From assembly GCA_036873135.1 (NCBI GenBank), contig JAPTYO010000007.1:2772763-2836762 (forward strand): a stretch of 64,000 nucleotides of DNA, written 5' to 3'. Made by a program: the position numbers and the translations under genes. The notes beneath the pieces were generated by a model. That model had not been told where the DNA came from and did not search any database. It saw only the letters and a list, made by a program, of their open reading frames with translations. This document shows positions 1 through 13,485 of this stretch, in pieces. Position 1 is the stretch's first letter. Every line of letters starts with the position of its first letter. Source of the stretch: Clarkia xantiana subsp. parviflora. Taxonomy: Eukaryota > Streptophyta > Magnoliopsida > Myrtales > Onagraceae.

Positions 1-918
1 TATATTTTATATTTATTTTTCTTTGCTACGTTTTCTTTGTACGTTCAAACCTATTATAGTCTACGTTTTTGCTAAATTTTATATTTCGTAGGATTAATAA
101 TTAAATTGCTACCTGAAATTTAAACTAACATGATCTTTCAATTTCAATATAAATTGCTATTTCTATTTTAATTACCGTTTGGCGTACCATTTTTATTTTC
201 CGATTCATATTTTTTAAAAAATTTCATTCCATTTTTAAGTTTAATAATATATAATTTTTGCCACTAATTTTAGATTTTTTTTTTCAATATAATATTAACA
301 ATTCTTCAATTCAATTAAACATTATTGTAACCAACGGCTTAACTTGTTATTTATTGACTAGGGGTTTTGAATTCAAACTCTATCAAACTCTAAAAAAAAA
401 TATATATATATATATATATTCATAATAAGCTCAACAGTTGAAAACAGGAGATTATTCTAGAGTGTAACATCCATTGGTAAAAAATAATAAAAAAAATAAA
501 ATACTTTAAAATTATCTTTATCCTGTTTTAATTATTTTTTTTAAGTCCCAACCACTCCAAAGTTCTAGTGAGGAATATTTAAAAAGGAAAAAAAAAAAAA
601 AAAAGACTAATGCACTTGAAAGTTGAAACAAACATGGTTAAAAGTAAAAACCATAACCCACTCGAAGGTGCAATCAAATTTTAGTCGTTCTCTTTTGCAG
701 GCTTTGGGGGTAAAAGTGCACAGAATAAGCTGCAGTAGCAGCAACATAACATAAGTAAAACCAAACAAGCACCGAAATTTTATAGACGAAGCAACAAAAA
801 GGCTGTATTTTCGACACTAGACTTAAGACTCCTTTTCTCCAAATCCATCCATGTAACTACTTATTAATTATCATCACCTTAAGAGCCAGAGCAAATAAAA
901 ATGTAAATGAAGCTACTC
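1..918. other. AT-rich flank downstream of DHDPS
   Basis: No gene is visible here. The stretch is AT-rich, with homopolymer A/T runs (for example the A run near 588-604) and a short TA microsatellite at about 401-419. The part near 800-918 is probably the 3' UTR of the dihydrodipicolinate synthase gene, which is read leftward and stops at 919. Confidence 0.5.
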
Positions 919-3422
919 TTAATACCTACTAATCAAGATAAACTCATCATCATCCAGCACTCGAACTTCTTTATCCCCCACGAAATACTCCCTTCCGATC
1001 GCCTTAACCAGATTTACAAACTCCACCCTCTTCGCCAGAGGAAGCGGCACATAAGGCAGCCTAAACACCGGCCTCACTACTCCAAGCTGAGCAAGCGCAG
1101 TGTTCAACCCAATCGGGTTCGGCTCAACAAACAGCCAATCTATTAAAGGCATCACCTTTGCATTCAAAGATGGATATTTCCCACCAAACATCAGCTCCCT
1201 CATTAAACCCGGAATCAAGTTACTAACCACAGATATCACACCTGTTCCTCCATAGTTCCACCGAGCATCATGGCACTGGTCATCGTTTCCACTCCAAACC
1301 ACAATTCCCTTCTCAGTGTAACTTTTAACGCGATCATTTCCCATACACTCTTTTATCCCTGCAAAGTTTGTGTTTCCTGCTGCTAGTGAGTGGATCACTG
1401 TTGGGGGGATATCTTGGCCTGTTCTTGACGGGACATTGTACACGATTGTGGGGCCCATAGAGAGGACGCCGTTGAAATGAGCAACCAAACCTTCCATGGA
1501 TGTTTTGCCGTAGTATGGGTTGATGTGAAGGGCAGCATGCATTCCCACAGCAAAACCTTGCTCGGTTGCGTGGATGGCTTCTCTGGTGGAGTTGCTTCCT
1601 GTGTTTCCAATTACTTTGATTGATGCGCCGAAGCAATTAACAGTGTGCCCGATTAACATGATATGCTCGTCCCAGCTCATCAACTGCCCCTCCCCAGTTG
1701 TGCCTCCAACAATTACACCTTCTGCACCTTGAATGATCTGGGCATTGACTAAGTAATCATATGCCTCAAGATCAAACCTGCCGTCTGGAAGGTACGGGGT
1801 TTTGATGGCAGTTATCAGTCTCAGAGCCTTGATATCATCAACTGATGTCCTGCATCATCATCAAAAGTAAAAATCCATCCATTCATCCACAGCATTCAAC
1901 AGTTACAAACAGAGAACAGTGACTTGAGCGCAACACAGCTCAACAAAGCTGAGTTATGACAACTTTTTTTCTATTTAATGCAAGGAAACCTCATCTTAGT
2001 AAATACGTCAATGCAGGAACAAGACATTAGATGCCTCGAGCCATATTGAAGTTGCCATTTGGAAGTTACATGCATTGGTCTCTACAGATAAAGGTAAAAT
2101 ATCTTTTGCATGCACCAGTTGCTTTTTAATGTAAGCAAAATTCACATTCATTAACATTGTAAAGAAAGGCCAAAGCTGTAACAGATTATTATCTAAAAAA
2201 AGTACATGCATGTGCAATCCAGATAGCTGAAAGTGAAACACAACAGATCAACTGAGATTCTGAGCAGAGACCCTCTAAATCCTAGCATGCACAACTTAAA
2301 TGAACCTTACTCAACTACATACAAAAACCTATCAATAGTGACTAGTGAAGCCAAAGTTCATATCACATTAAGGAAAAATTACCGATTTTTCACTTCATAG
2401 CTTCGCATTGGGAGATGAAAGTTTGGAATTACAGCTGCTTGAGGACTTCTCCATTTGGCGTTCCTCCTAATACAAGAATTGAAAACGTTATAAGCAGAAG
2501 ACCAACAAGCAGTGAGTAAGGCCATCTAAATCTCATGAGTTACAGAAAAAGGTAAAAGTTCCCTGCATATAAAACAAACTTACACAGGATAGAGGCGCAT
2601 GCGATGAAAGCAGAGCATGCAGAAATTTAAACCTAAAATCTCACAATTTAATTTTTGCATTACAAAAATCATAAATGATTTCACAAGTTACAAAGAAGCA
2701 GATTAATTAGCACCGTAATGATTTGCACCAATGTGGTTCAGTTTTAACTCAATGCTCATAATTTGATCATTTTTACAAACAAGAAATTCATCTGATGATA
2801 ATGATTTATACTCCCCACATATCAGCTTTCCAAATAATTTCAGTTTGCTGAATGTCCAAGTAAATATTGATAGACCAACAACGAAGACTGTGTATAAATT
2901 CTGAGCAATCTAAGATCATTATTGTTCTTCTGAAAGATTATACTCGAAAGTGGTTTCGCCTATTCTTCCATCAATGTTTTTTTAAACAAAAACAAAAAAG
3001 AAGAGCAGATTCTCAAAGCAGTTTTGAGAAAAACCCAGTTTGGATAAATAATTTCAGTTCATTATTAAAAAATGCTGGATCAGTATAGCTTATAATTATT
3101 TATTTTTCTTTGCTTATCTCATCTCAATTGTTAATTGTTGAAGATGTTGAGTTTATCTTCATCTCCAAAGTCCAAATCCAACATAGGAATCAAACAATCG
3201 GCCGATGACAACAGCAGAAGGAAACATAGGAAACGACTAATTCACCCGAGCCGCATTCATCAAATACAAAATTTGCATTTTTATATTGTGTTTAATAAAG
3301 AGAACGCCAGAGAAAGAAAAAGTCGTATAAAACCTCTTGAAGTTGTCGCTGCCGCAGGTAGCGCGAGGCAATTGGAGAGCTGATCCTCTCAAACAGTCGG
3401 TGTAGCTCTTCAACGTGGCCAT
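919..3422 (-). CDS. DHDPS: 4-hydroxy-tetrahydrodipicolinate synthase, plastid type
   Basis: Condenses pyruvate with aspartate-4-semialdehyde, the first committed and lysine-inhibited step of lysine synthesis in plastids. Three exons on the minus strand: 3422-3334, 2466-2383, 1849-919, giving 367 aa (Arabidopsis DHDPS about 365). Exon 1 gives a short plastid-transit-like N-terminus rich in S/T/R. The mature part carries the GTTGE motif at residues 107-111, the YNVP tyrosine (Tyr195, counterpart of E. coli Tyr133) and the Schiff-base lysine in GIKE (Lys224, counterpart of Lys161). The protein ends [13 protein letters not shown], close to other plant enzymes. Both introns obey GT-AG and the joins RRNAKW and NRTSVDD match the family. 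The start is the only ATG that gives a family-like N-terminus. No truncation is visible. In Arabidopsis the DHDPS1 gene lies near BIG2, and the next gene here is also a BIG. Confidence 0.96.
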
Positions 3423-5214
3423 GAATGCACAAGGAAGTGACCCAAGCTCGGTTTTGTAACCAAAATCAGATTATATTCAAATTGGGCGACTCCGTCCGTA
3501 GTAGATAAGCTGGAACGGACTTCAATTGGAATAATTGAAATAGTAGAGATCGCCCTGCAAGTGGAGAAGAAGACAGAAGCAACACAGAGATAGCAATGTC
3601 TGAAAATAGCGGGTTTTTCTCGGGGTAATGAGCAGTCGACAGTGATGGCGGCGCCTTAGATGGACAGAAACTTCCTGGATATGGTCAGTTGCTAGGGTTT
3701 TGGGTTGCAAAGGAAGTTTGTACTTTGTAGGTGGAGAAATTTTCTTAAATTATTATTATCCGTGGAGATTTTCTTGCCAAATCCTTAGCAGGAGATTACT
3801 TTTTCTTCCAATGCAAATCATTCCAGCTTAGACAAGATTTCTTTTGAGTTTTGAGGCCGTATAAAACTGTCAGTATATATATTATAAGTCAAGGACAGGT
3901 AAAAATTATAAACTAAGGAGAAGTATTGATAATGTTATTAATACTTAAAGATACTCTTAAGATACAGCCTTTTGTTCGGGAAGTCACGTCGTTTTTAGCA
4001 TGTTTAGTCTTACTTAATAGGTTAATAAGTTATCTTGAAATTTGACGTTTCGATTTTTTTTTTTTTAATATTTGTTATTCGATATTAGGTTATTTCTTTC
4101 AATTTTTTTTTTTTATTTTGTTGTTAAAATTGACAATTTTAAACAAAAACATGCTTTTTATTTTCCATTTTTTTGAAATATAAGATTTTGATACTCATGG
4201 TCTATACTTTTTTCATACTTAAAAATCATGTTTTAAGAATGAAAAACTGGAAATAAACAAAATTTGATACTTTAGATTTTGAATACTGAGACATTAATTG
4301 CAACAAGGATTGGATTTAAGTAATAAAATCTTTTAAAAATTTGTAAATGTATTATTGTATAGAAAAAAATGCAAAAAGAAAAACTGTCTAAGTTTTGAAA
4401 TAATATATACTTATTATGAATTTAGGTATATCGTATCTATATCTATTTGTTCAGATACTAATTACGATTATATAGTTTATATTCTATCACATAAATAGAT
4501 ACTAATTACGATTATATAGTTTATATTCTATCACATAAATAGTTTGATTGTGAGAGAATAACAGGATAAATCTCAAACTGACATATCAACCAATAAAAAG
4601 TAAATAAAAAAAGTAGTCAAATTAATTTTATGACAAAACAAATATTTACTTTAACTTTAATCAACAAGTAGTGTAATAAGTATAATATAGGAGTTCAACG
4701 CTTCGTTCCTTAGCTAGAGATCTCGAGTTCAAACCCCGTTAAACTATGAAAATAAAAAATATATTCACGATCAACATTTTATCTCTTACAAGCAACCCGG
4801 TGTGACTCCCTCTTAGAGACTAACATTGTACCGAATTATTTTAAGTGTTAAACAGTTAAGCTAAAATACTACCTTCTCATGGGCCTAATACCCCCGCCGA
4901 AATAAAAAAGGAAAACTTAGACCCACCCAACAAAATAAACAGAATGTTGAAACGAACTTACTGAACTAAACAATGCAGACATTCGAGTGCATTCTTTATA
5001 ATTTTCCTAATATAATATAATCGACCACAAATGAGAAAGCAAGCTTAATACATAACAATCATGTCTATCTCTCATGTTCTAACGAACCTTATCCCGACCC
5101 AGAACAGAGAACTATTACATTCAAAAAGCAGAAAATTAATAAAGAACTAAACTACAAACACAAAATAAAACATATCTCACCTTACATCCCAAAAAATAAA
5201 ACAGAACAGAAAGA
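3423..5214. other. Intergenic: DHDPS promoter side and 3' flank of BIG
   Basis: The first 300 bases are less AT-rich and should contain the DHDPS promoter and leader. The rest is AT-rich and holds a 44-bp tandem duplication (listed separately). I see no coding sequence. Confidence 0.5.
4453..4540. repeat. 44-bp tandem duplication, two copies
   Basis: The unit beginning AGATACTAATTACG at 4453 starts again at 4497 with no differences that I can see. This is a recent direct duplication in intergenic DNA. Confidence 0.9.
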
Positions 5215-8200
5215 TCAACTTGATCTGAGCAGGACAGGACCTACTGATGAGCTTAGCATCTCACTCAAGGCCACCTGAACTTCATTCGATCCGTGTTCGC
5301 AGCTTATCAAACTCGATATCAGAGGAAAAAACACTCCCAGATTCTTCTGAAACGACGCCTCCCCCAAACTGCAAACTCCCTGAAGCGTGGCAACAACTAG
5401 AGGTGCCCGTGCAGCTAATTCCCGCCTCTTACCTGAACCTAGCGGAATCTGCCACAACCAACTCTTTGAAGCCGGCTGCACCACTTTCTGCTGCTGCCCA
5501 AAATTAGCAGTTTCTATGTAGAGCTGTAGGACTTCTCTGCAGAGGTCGATCAGGCGGGACTCTATTTCGGTCTCGTTGTAAGTGGTCGGTTTGTCGAGTA
5601 TAAGATTCTGTAAGAAGGACAGACACATTTGGAAGGATTCGTTCTCGAGGCGAAGCAATGGCGGGTCCTGCATTTGAGTCATATGGGCAAACTCTTGAAG
5701 TTTGGACCGCAGAGGGGAGTCGCTGTTGATCTTGTGGGCGTGGGAAGCTATTCCATGCACCGCGTCTAATAGGATTAGAGTGTTCTTTGCAGAGAGCCGG
5801 GGTCTGTACATGTTGTACACCTCCATCACAGCCTGCAAAACAACAATACAATTCCTCTCAGAAACTACACTAGTGCCACATTTGTTTGTAAGAATACACG
5901 ATGAATGCGAATTCAGAATCATGAAGAAGATGTTTGACTGCAAATAACAGTTTGGAACAAGGAATAACCATTATTGACTAAGAATGAGCATTCTCATTCC
6001 TCATTCCCCATTCTTATTTCATATTCCCCATCTCTTATTCAATTTACGAAACATGCTATTAAAGAATATCGGCTTTTTTGGATAAATAGATAGGGCTTAC
6101 TAATGAGTTAATGCACTATAAGCTTATGCTAAATAATAATGTCGTCCCCCCTCCTCTGCAATGGGGTTAGAAGAACGAGGCTAACATGGTCTTTACCCTT
6201 TTTTACTAACTCAACCAATTAACTAACCCTAGAACAACTCCAGCAACAACAACCGGCCACCTCGCCTGTAGTGCAATTTCAAAAATTAATATAAAAAACT
6301 AATATTAATTTATTTTTTGTCTTTTTATTATCTTTCTGTAATATAATTCGCAGCGCAATTTATATAAACCAGACAACTTCTTAACCAAACATGTGTTAGC
6401 TCACAGTCAAGCCAAAACACCCACAGGAAGCAAGCGAAGATAATTCCAACTGAAAGGCGAGAAAACAATACCTGAATCAGTAGCAGTTGAACGGCAGCTC
6501 GGCACTTTACGTCAGAAATCGAAGCATAGAGGCGCTGCAATCTATGATTCTCGCTCTCACCACCATCAGCAAGTCCAGACTCCGCGGCTGACTCACCATT
6601 ACCAAGTCTACGTTGTTCATGCATCCTAACTGAGCTTTCGGTAATGAAGGAGAAATCAGGAAGTGTTGTGTTTGATGCTTCCTTCAACGACGTTACCACT
6701 TCCGACCACTTCTCATCAGAGAAGAGATCACCAGAGTTGCTCATCAAACGGACAAAGGCAGCAATGCCGATGCCAGCAAGGCTTTGGTGGGGCCGCTTGA
6801 TGAACTTCACTAGAAGTGTGAGGACTTTCTTTAACAGTGGATTGACTGTGTTGTAGAACTTGACAAAGAGATCTACCACTAACTGAAGGGCCAACGTACA
6901 TGTCTCGTAGAGCCATGCATCTTGTTCAAGCTCGCTACCATCACCATCAATTCCTGGAGCTGGTGAGTCCCCACCAGAAGGATCAATAGCATGTCGCACA
7001 TAATCAAATATTGGGAAAAGGACCGAATCGAAAACCCTCTCCCATAATGGCAGGGAGAAAAGATGTCCATGGTTGCGTAGAGTCTCAAACAATATTTGCA
7101 GAGCACTCTTCCTGATATCAGGCCTTGGATCAAAACTCAGTTCTGACAAACCTGCCCATCAACATTGAAAAAATTAATTAACCAAAAAATGCTGAAATTC
7201 TAAAAATGCAAGTGCTGTTTAAATACCAGCCAATAATGGAAACCATAAGTAGAGATGATCCTCCTTGTCTAAAATCTCTCTCCCGTCTAGTTTCACATCC
7301 TTGCCTCCCCTTCGAGGAGATTGAGAAGTCTTTCCGGACACTTCTTTTTCCTTGTTCTTTGATGAGGAAGCAAGATCACCTTCTGCCAACTTAGTCGCAC
7401 AGAACCGGAGAAAAGCAATTGCATTCAAACTGATTTCCTTGTTGAATCTACTATTTGTGAAGGCAATTAGACAGTTTACACAATCTGTAAAAGTCGTAGT
7501 TTCCGTCTCTGTGATGTATGGGAAATAGTCCCGAATAATCTTCTCAATTATTTCAAAAGCCAAAAGCACGATGTTCTTGTGATCATCATAAGCTGCTGTA
7601 GTAAACACCTAGAGAAAATTTTGGCACAAAATCTTAGCATTTAAACCAAGAAAACTGTTCATCGATATCAAGATATAGTCAGGACGCGACATACCATGAA
7701 CATGCTTTTCCACCCTGATTTGACGTTATTGACTCGTGATAGAACCATTTGTGATGTGCATCTGATAATCAGCTCTCTGATTTCAACAGCACTGCTCTTG
7801 CGCATAACGATGACAAAAGGTTTCATGAACTCATTCTGAAAATTATAATTTGCCAGCTCTTCGCGCTCCAAAAATTTCATCGACAACTGTCTTAAAGAAT
7901 CCATTGCAAAAATAGCAATTGAGAGGTTCTCAGAACAGCCTATGGTTACGAAGAAATCAGATAGAACGTGCCAGATGTTAGACCAGACAAGCCTGATCCG
8001 GTTCATATTATAGTGCCTGTCACAAGGACAACATAGATATGCATGTTAGAACAAGAAGCAATTTACAGTGGAAGAAAAGAATGCAGGGGAGAGTCATGAA
8101 CCATACGCTATCTCAACAATCTTGGTAAGGCTGAAAACACGGGGATCAGATGGAGATCTCAGCTCATCCATCGAGACTTTGCACATAGCTTTAACAAAGT

Positions 8201-11200
8201 CTATTATTGCCTCACTGTTTAATTTCTGGCTCCTAGTGAATATGCGATTCATTTCAGAGCTTCCAACTTGTTCCAGCATGTTTAAGTTAGAGGCTAAGTT
8301 GTTCATCTGTTCTGATGTGACAGCCCCAGAAGCTGCACCACCAATAGCACTGTCATATGAACCTCTCAGCACAGAAGCAGCAGCGTATTGCATTCTTCCG
8401 GGACCCTTCTTCTTCAAAACAGGAAGGATGTTGGATTTAGCTTGTTTAGATTTTTCAGAATCGTTTTGAGGAAATGCGAAGAATGTGGCATCCGGAGGTG
8501 CACCCTCTCCCAAAAGATGCAGATGCTCAAACCTAGAAACACACATCAGTATGTGCTCCCAAGCTTCCTGAAGATAGTTCCCCTCTTCGTCCGCGATGGT
8601 GACTATTGCCTAAAATGAAATTAGAGAGAAAATTAGACACACAGCAGCAGAAAATCTAATTCCTTAAGTTCACATAATATTTTCTTTCATAGTTGATCAG
8701 ATAGTAGACTAGTCTCAACAGTAACCCAAAACCCAGCAATGTCAACAATCTCTAGAGAAAAGGGGATAAAGGTGAACCTTTAGTGTTCAGGATCTAGCTG
8801 TAAGATGAACCTTTTATTTTATCAGACAACAAAAAGTAGATACCCACCTTAATGGCTTCAATATTTTTCTGTTTGATATCAGCTGGGGAATGAAGAGAGG
8901 TAAACTTGGCTAATGAAGTGACAAAAGCATCTCTGTGAGTCTTCATAGACATAACAGCAGTGACATGAATTGCGTAGCGGAAGCCTTCAATACATAAAGA
9001 TAGTACAGCTTCATCATCACTTTGGTCCAGTGGTACGCTGAATGCAGCCAACATAGGTGCCCAGCATGCCTCAATCATAAATCGGAGAATTACCACATCT
9101 GTAGCAGCATAATAAACTGACCTACAAATTGCAAGCCAAAAAGCCTGTCATATTGATGCTTGCAAAGAGGCATCAATAACTTCAGCGATAAAAAATAAAT
9201 ATCATACTAGAATAAACTAAATATTTATTAGTTTGGACACTGTGATCTTGACGTGATGGCAATATTAGCTATCAGCTTACTGGCCCAAGTTCACAACTGT
9301 AATATTCACCCAGGATTTTTTCTTACTGTTTAATGATTAATGCTTGAAATTTTAGCTTAAGCAAAGCAACAGCAGCAAATAGTTCATTTTTCTTTTGATA
9401 GAAAGTTGAATGGGGACGTCCAATCTGAGACATTAGCAACCATGGGGAAGGTGCCCTATCTCTGGGTTAGAACTTCATTCAAATGGATGCAAGCTATGCA
9501 CCAAATACTCAACCTAGTTTTGGCCAAAATAAAAAATCCTAGTCAGATGTTAACATTAAGATTCTATGCCAATTGAAGAAAATCATCTAAATATTTTATT
9601 CCAGTATATTGAAGAAATTAACTTATAATTGAAAAGACTGCTAACCCATTTAAAAAAATGAGGGAGTAGCACAAACATAATCCACACGAGTTAGAAAGAG
9701 CAACCATGACAACATGAAGGAACAAAGACTTACGAGGAAATGGTAGAAGTTTGATGATCACACATTAATTTGGAAATTGTAATTAAGGCAATAAAAAATA
9801 GCTCATCTTACTCTGATTTACGAGCCTTCTCCTTGAATTGTTCCTGCATGTGCCTGATGAGATCATCACTTGATTCCATTTCTTCCCCTCGCTTGCGAAC
9901 AACTATGTTTAAGATGCTATCCAGCCCCAAAATTTTATTGGTGTTCATAGCCTGCTTCTGTTGGGCAGCTAAATCATCTTCTTTCATTTTTATCTCATTT
10001 CTTGATATTCGTTCATATAACGATCTGAGATACTCCTCAGGCAAATCTTTTCCATCATCAATGCCTCGATTGTTCCTTATGAAGTCATCAGCTGACATCT
10101 GCATAGTTTTGTAGCATTTGAGAGAAAAGTATTCAATAGACCTCGCATGTTACTATTCAGCAACAGAAGCTAAATTTGAAAACTTAGTCAGAAATACCTC
10201 ATTTTAAAGTACAGATCAACAATAAATGATTTTCAGCACATTCACAATCCATTTATTCCATAAAAAAATTCAGAATTGATCTTGGTTTCAGTTTTAATAA
10301 GCAGAGAAGATTCTTAAATATGCAGCAGTGAAGGGAGCATACCTTATTTTTCACCATGGGGTTATGAGCATCAGTGTTAAGCAGTATCACGGAGTACGCA
10401 AGAACATAGGCAGTGTCAGCACTGATAAATGCTTTTGGATTACATTTACAATAACGCTCAGAGAACTTCTCCATGATTCGATCGATCTTCTGTGCTTCAC
10501 CAGGTAGTCTGAAGCCTTGAAGAAATGCTCTAATAGCCTCATCAAAATCCATTCCTGTAAAGTCAAAGGAATCCACATAGGCGTGCATTACCTTCAGCGA
10601 TAAGTCTTCCCTTTCTCCCAGGTAATCACCAACCAATGTTTTGTTCAGGCCAGATGCATTTCTGAGAAAACTTGCTATCTCTTCTGGTGAATTTCCAACT
10701 TTATTTGCATTTATAAGAAACTCTATTCCTTTCTTAGGTTTCCTATTGAAAAGAGATATGCCCTCCTGCCAAATATCAAACGGCATTCCATATTAGAAGT
10801 CAAATAGAACACTTCAGCCAAAATGTCAAATGTGAAAGAGATGGATTTCCCGCCCAAGATCATGAATTGATCAAATTACCTGGAGTTCAAGCTTGTAGGC
10901 TCGGCGCTGCTCTATTGTTGCAACGTCAGAGGCATCAGTAGAGGCTTCAGAGTGGGTATCTGATCCTTCAACTGTCTCCTCTCCATTCCCATTAGCAAAA
11001 TGAAGATTTCCTGATTCAAAACTGTTATCTACTGATTCAAAGTTCTTCATAGAATGCCGATCTGGTATTCTTAATTGCTTGTTCATCCAATCGCCCATTG
11101 ATTTTAGAACAGACACAAGGCATCTCATAGCTTCAAGTTTCATGGTGACCTCTTGAGGAGGCAACATTGTAGTTGTAGTTCCTGGAGGAACACCTTGAGC

Positions 11201-13485
11201 AGTTTTAAGTAGCCCATTCACCATTCTGATGGCCAACCCACCAATGAAACGCACAGCAGATTAATATAAGAATAAAGGGTACAAAACATAAAAGGGAAAT
11301 AAAATGCTCATTCAGCTGTATCATTTTGTTTAGCAAAGGAGAGTATCAGAAATATAATTTCATACCTCTCAAAAATGTTGGTGGAATTGACATCACAATC
11401 ATAATTGAGGAAGATGTCCACCAAGATCTGTGAATCAACGCATAATTTGTCTAGAAACCGAAGGACTATCATCTTCTGCTGGAAATTGGGTTGAGCAACA
11501 TTTTCCAACACTCTAAGCACAATCATAGGAAAAAATACTCCAATCTCTGCTTTCAGTCCAGCTCTGAACCTTGACACTAGACTGATGAAAATGGAGCAAG
11601 AGAGCTGGAAAACAATCATAAGCGTCGAAGCACTGTTCTTCAACAACGATAGGCATAGATATTGCTTTATGGCACCTAGAAACCTGATTTATAGAAAAAA
11701 TTCATTATCGTACCATCTATGAAGCTTTCCCAACAATAGGAAAAAAACCACATTTCAAAATTTTAGAAAATCTCATAAGCAACAGACATTATAAAAATAC
11801 GACTTCACATCATTGAAACTTCAAAATTTCAAACTAAGCCAAGAAAAGTACCCATCAAAATAACTTCACTGCAAAGAAAGGACAAAAGGACCTTGGCTGA
11901 AAGCTCCAACGGGTTTATGCTTATCCATGGAAGGAAAAAGACGAACAGCAAGACAATCAGATTTTTGCGTAAAATTTAAATATTACAGCTGACCACATTT
12001 GATTCAAGGATGTAGACATATGTCTATATACTCTTGATGACCAAAACATATTGCAGATGCACTATGCAACGGAAAAAAGGTTCAGTTCAAGGATGCATGT
12101 CAATACATTTTCTTGAAAGTCTCTCATGAGGAGAATAGATATGTTCTATGCTCTAAATGTCCTATACTTTTGAGGTTGATATTTAAGGCATCATAGAGAT
12201 ATAGATTAGCTTCGGAACTTACACCTGCACAATTCATTAAGTTTTTATTTGTGGTTAAAGGTCAATAAGACTCCAGTACTTAAATGAAAAGACAAAAGTA
12301 CACATTTAGAATGTACCTGTCACTGGTCCGAAAAACAGCTCCTGCATTCTCCAGCAGAATCTTCAACAACTCCAATGCCACAATCTTCCCTTTCATCAGT
12401 TGGGGATCTGCTGCAGCCTCTTTTGGCGGTGATTTCATTGACAATTTACAAAGTGCTCTAAAAATCAAGAATGCGTCTCTTCTTAACTTATTCCCGATCT
12501 GTATCTCCAAATCATCATCCCTCTCCACTTCTCCATCTGTCAACTCCCCTTTCCTGTCCTCCAATGCTGTCTTATACATACTAATCTCCCAATACTTGGC
12601 ATCTAACATATCTTTATCAGTTGAATCCAACAAATCTGCAGGGTTTGTCGTTTCCACAGTGGTGGTCTCAAATGCTCCATCATGCCCGGGGCCCTTCCCC
12701 GAGGTCGTAGGGTTCAATACAACATCAATGTCCTGCATAATCTTAGTAATAAATCCCTGCACAAACTGGGTGGCCGACCCATCAACATCAGATTTCCCAA
12801 CTGGCTCCATCAACTCGGCCACCACAATGGGCTGTATAGGTACTGTCGAGGAATCCGCCTCCATCCTCCTGAACACAATCACAAGCATCTGAACCAATGA
12901 TGCCTTGGCAGTGGTCTGATTGACAATATTCTTACTATCTAAATAGATATCATAGCAAGTCCTCACTATCTGCAACAGGCAATCCCCGTGGATTCGCAAT
13001 GAAATTGATGTTACGGCAGACAATAGAGTTTTCAACACTAACAATTCAACAGCTTCATCTCCAAGTTCATGGCACTTACAGACCGACTCGATCAGCCTGG
13101 ACAGGAGCTTAGCGTCGACACCGCCAGTGGGGTCAGCTTCTCCCCGAAGGTACCCATGTGCGATCAACTTCTGCACGCAATCAACAGCTGGATCAGCGAT
13201 CTTGAGATTGCCGGACTGACAGCCGTTGATCAGCGGGCTGAGGATGGACTCCGAGTCCGACAAAGAGAGCTCAGTTGGCCCATCGCATAGAGGACCAAGA
13301 ATGGACGATTCCGGCTCGGAATCAGGCGTGGGTGCGATCGATTTGGTGAGCTTTTCGAGGACAGCTTTGCACTCATGAGCAAGCTTCGAGTGCTTCCGCC
13401 AAGAAGCGTTCTTAATGATCTTCTCAAGTGCCGGGGAGATCACTAAATTCAAGCGGGAGGGGGAATCGGCTTCCACGGAAGCCAT
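5215..13485 (-). CDS. BIG2: BIG-type ARF guanine-nucleotide exchange factor (SEC7)
   Basis: Large ARF-GEF that loads GTP on ARF GTPases at the trans-Golgi network, for secretion and vacuolar traffic. Eleven minus-strand exons: 13485-12317, 11683-11366, 11225-10880, 10765-10343, 10098-9812, 9121-8848, 8609-8107, 8016-7695, 7608-7227, 7151-6472, 5832-5215; 1773 aa, full length for BIG2/BIG3. Order: N-terminal DCB region; HUS box with YDCD near residue 485; SEC7 domain from about 612 to 800 with the glutamic finger in FRLPGEAQ (Glu701); long HDS helical repeats; C-terminus GPVLLRSS. The residues linked to brefeldin A sensitivity (ARNO numbers Y190, S191, D198, M208) are all present as Tyr735, Ser736, Asp743 and Met753. 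All joins keep frame and no break is seen. BIG2 and BIG3 are close paralogues, so the symbol marks the subgroup; synteny supports both as co-orthologues. Confidence 0.95.
5833..6471 (-). other. Last intron of the BIG gene
   Basis: A 639-bp intron. Around 5957-6060 it holds a run of ATTCTCATTCC/ATTCCCC-like units that resembles a degraded MITE end. There is no coding content beyond read-through of the exon frame. Confidence 0.45.
9122..9811 (-). other. Intron 5 of the BIG gene
   Basis: A 690-bp intron between the exons encoding ...KARKSE and SVYYAATDV. It is AT-rich with no ORF or repeat that I can identify. Confidence 0.6.
11684..12316 (-). other. Intron 1 of the BIG gene
   Basis: A 633-bp intron that splits the Arg codon in [17 protein letters not shown]. 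It is AT-rich and no repeat was identified. Confidence 0.6.

Noticed and set aside
907..1146. A 79-codon plus-strand ORF
   Set aside because: Antisense to the last DHDPS exon, and no family features.
3522..3710. A 62-codon minus-strand ORF upstream of DHDPS, considered as an upstream ORF
   Set aside because: It begins with TTG, not ATG, and the transcript start is unknown.
4690..4880. Possible tRNA-derived SINE (GAGTTCAAACCCC resembles a B box)
   Set aside because: No convincing A box, tail or target duplication could be defined.
8068..8469. A 133-codon plus-strand ORF
   Set aside because: Antisense to BIG exon 7; no independent evidence.
12284..12892. A 202-codon plus-strand ORF opposite BIG exon 1
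   Set aside because: It is the antisense shadow of a well-conserved exon; its residues match no family and the minus-strand frame explains the lack of stops.
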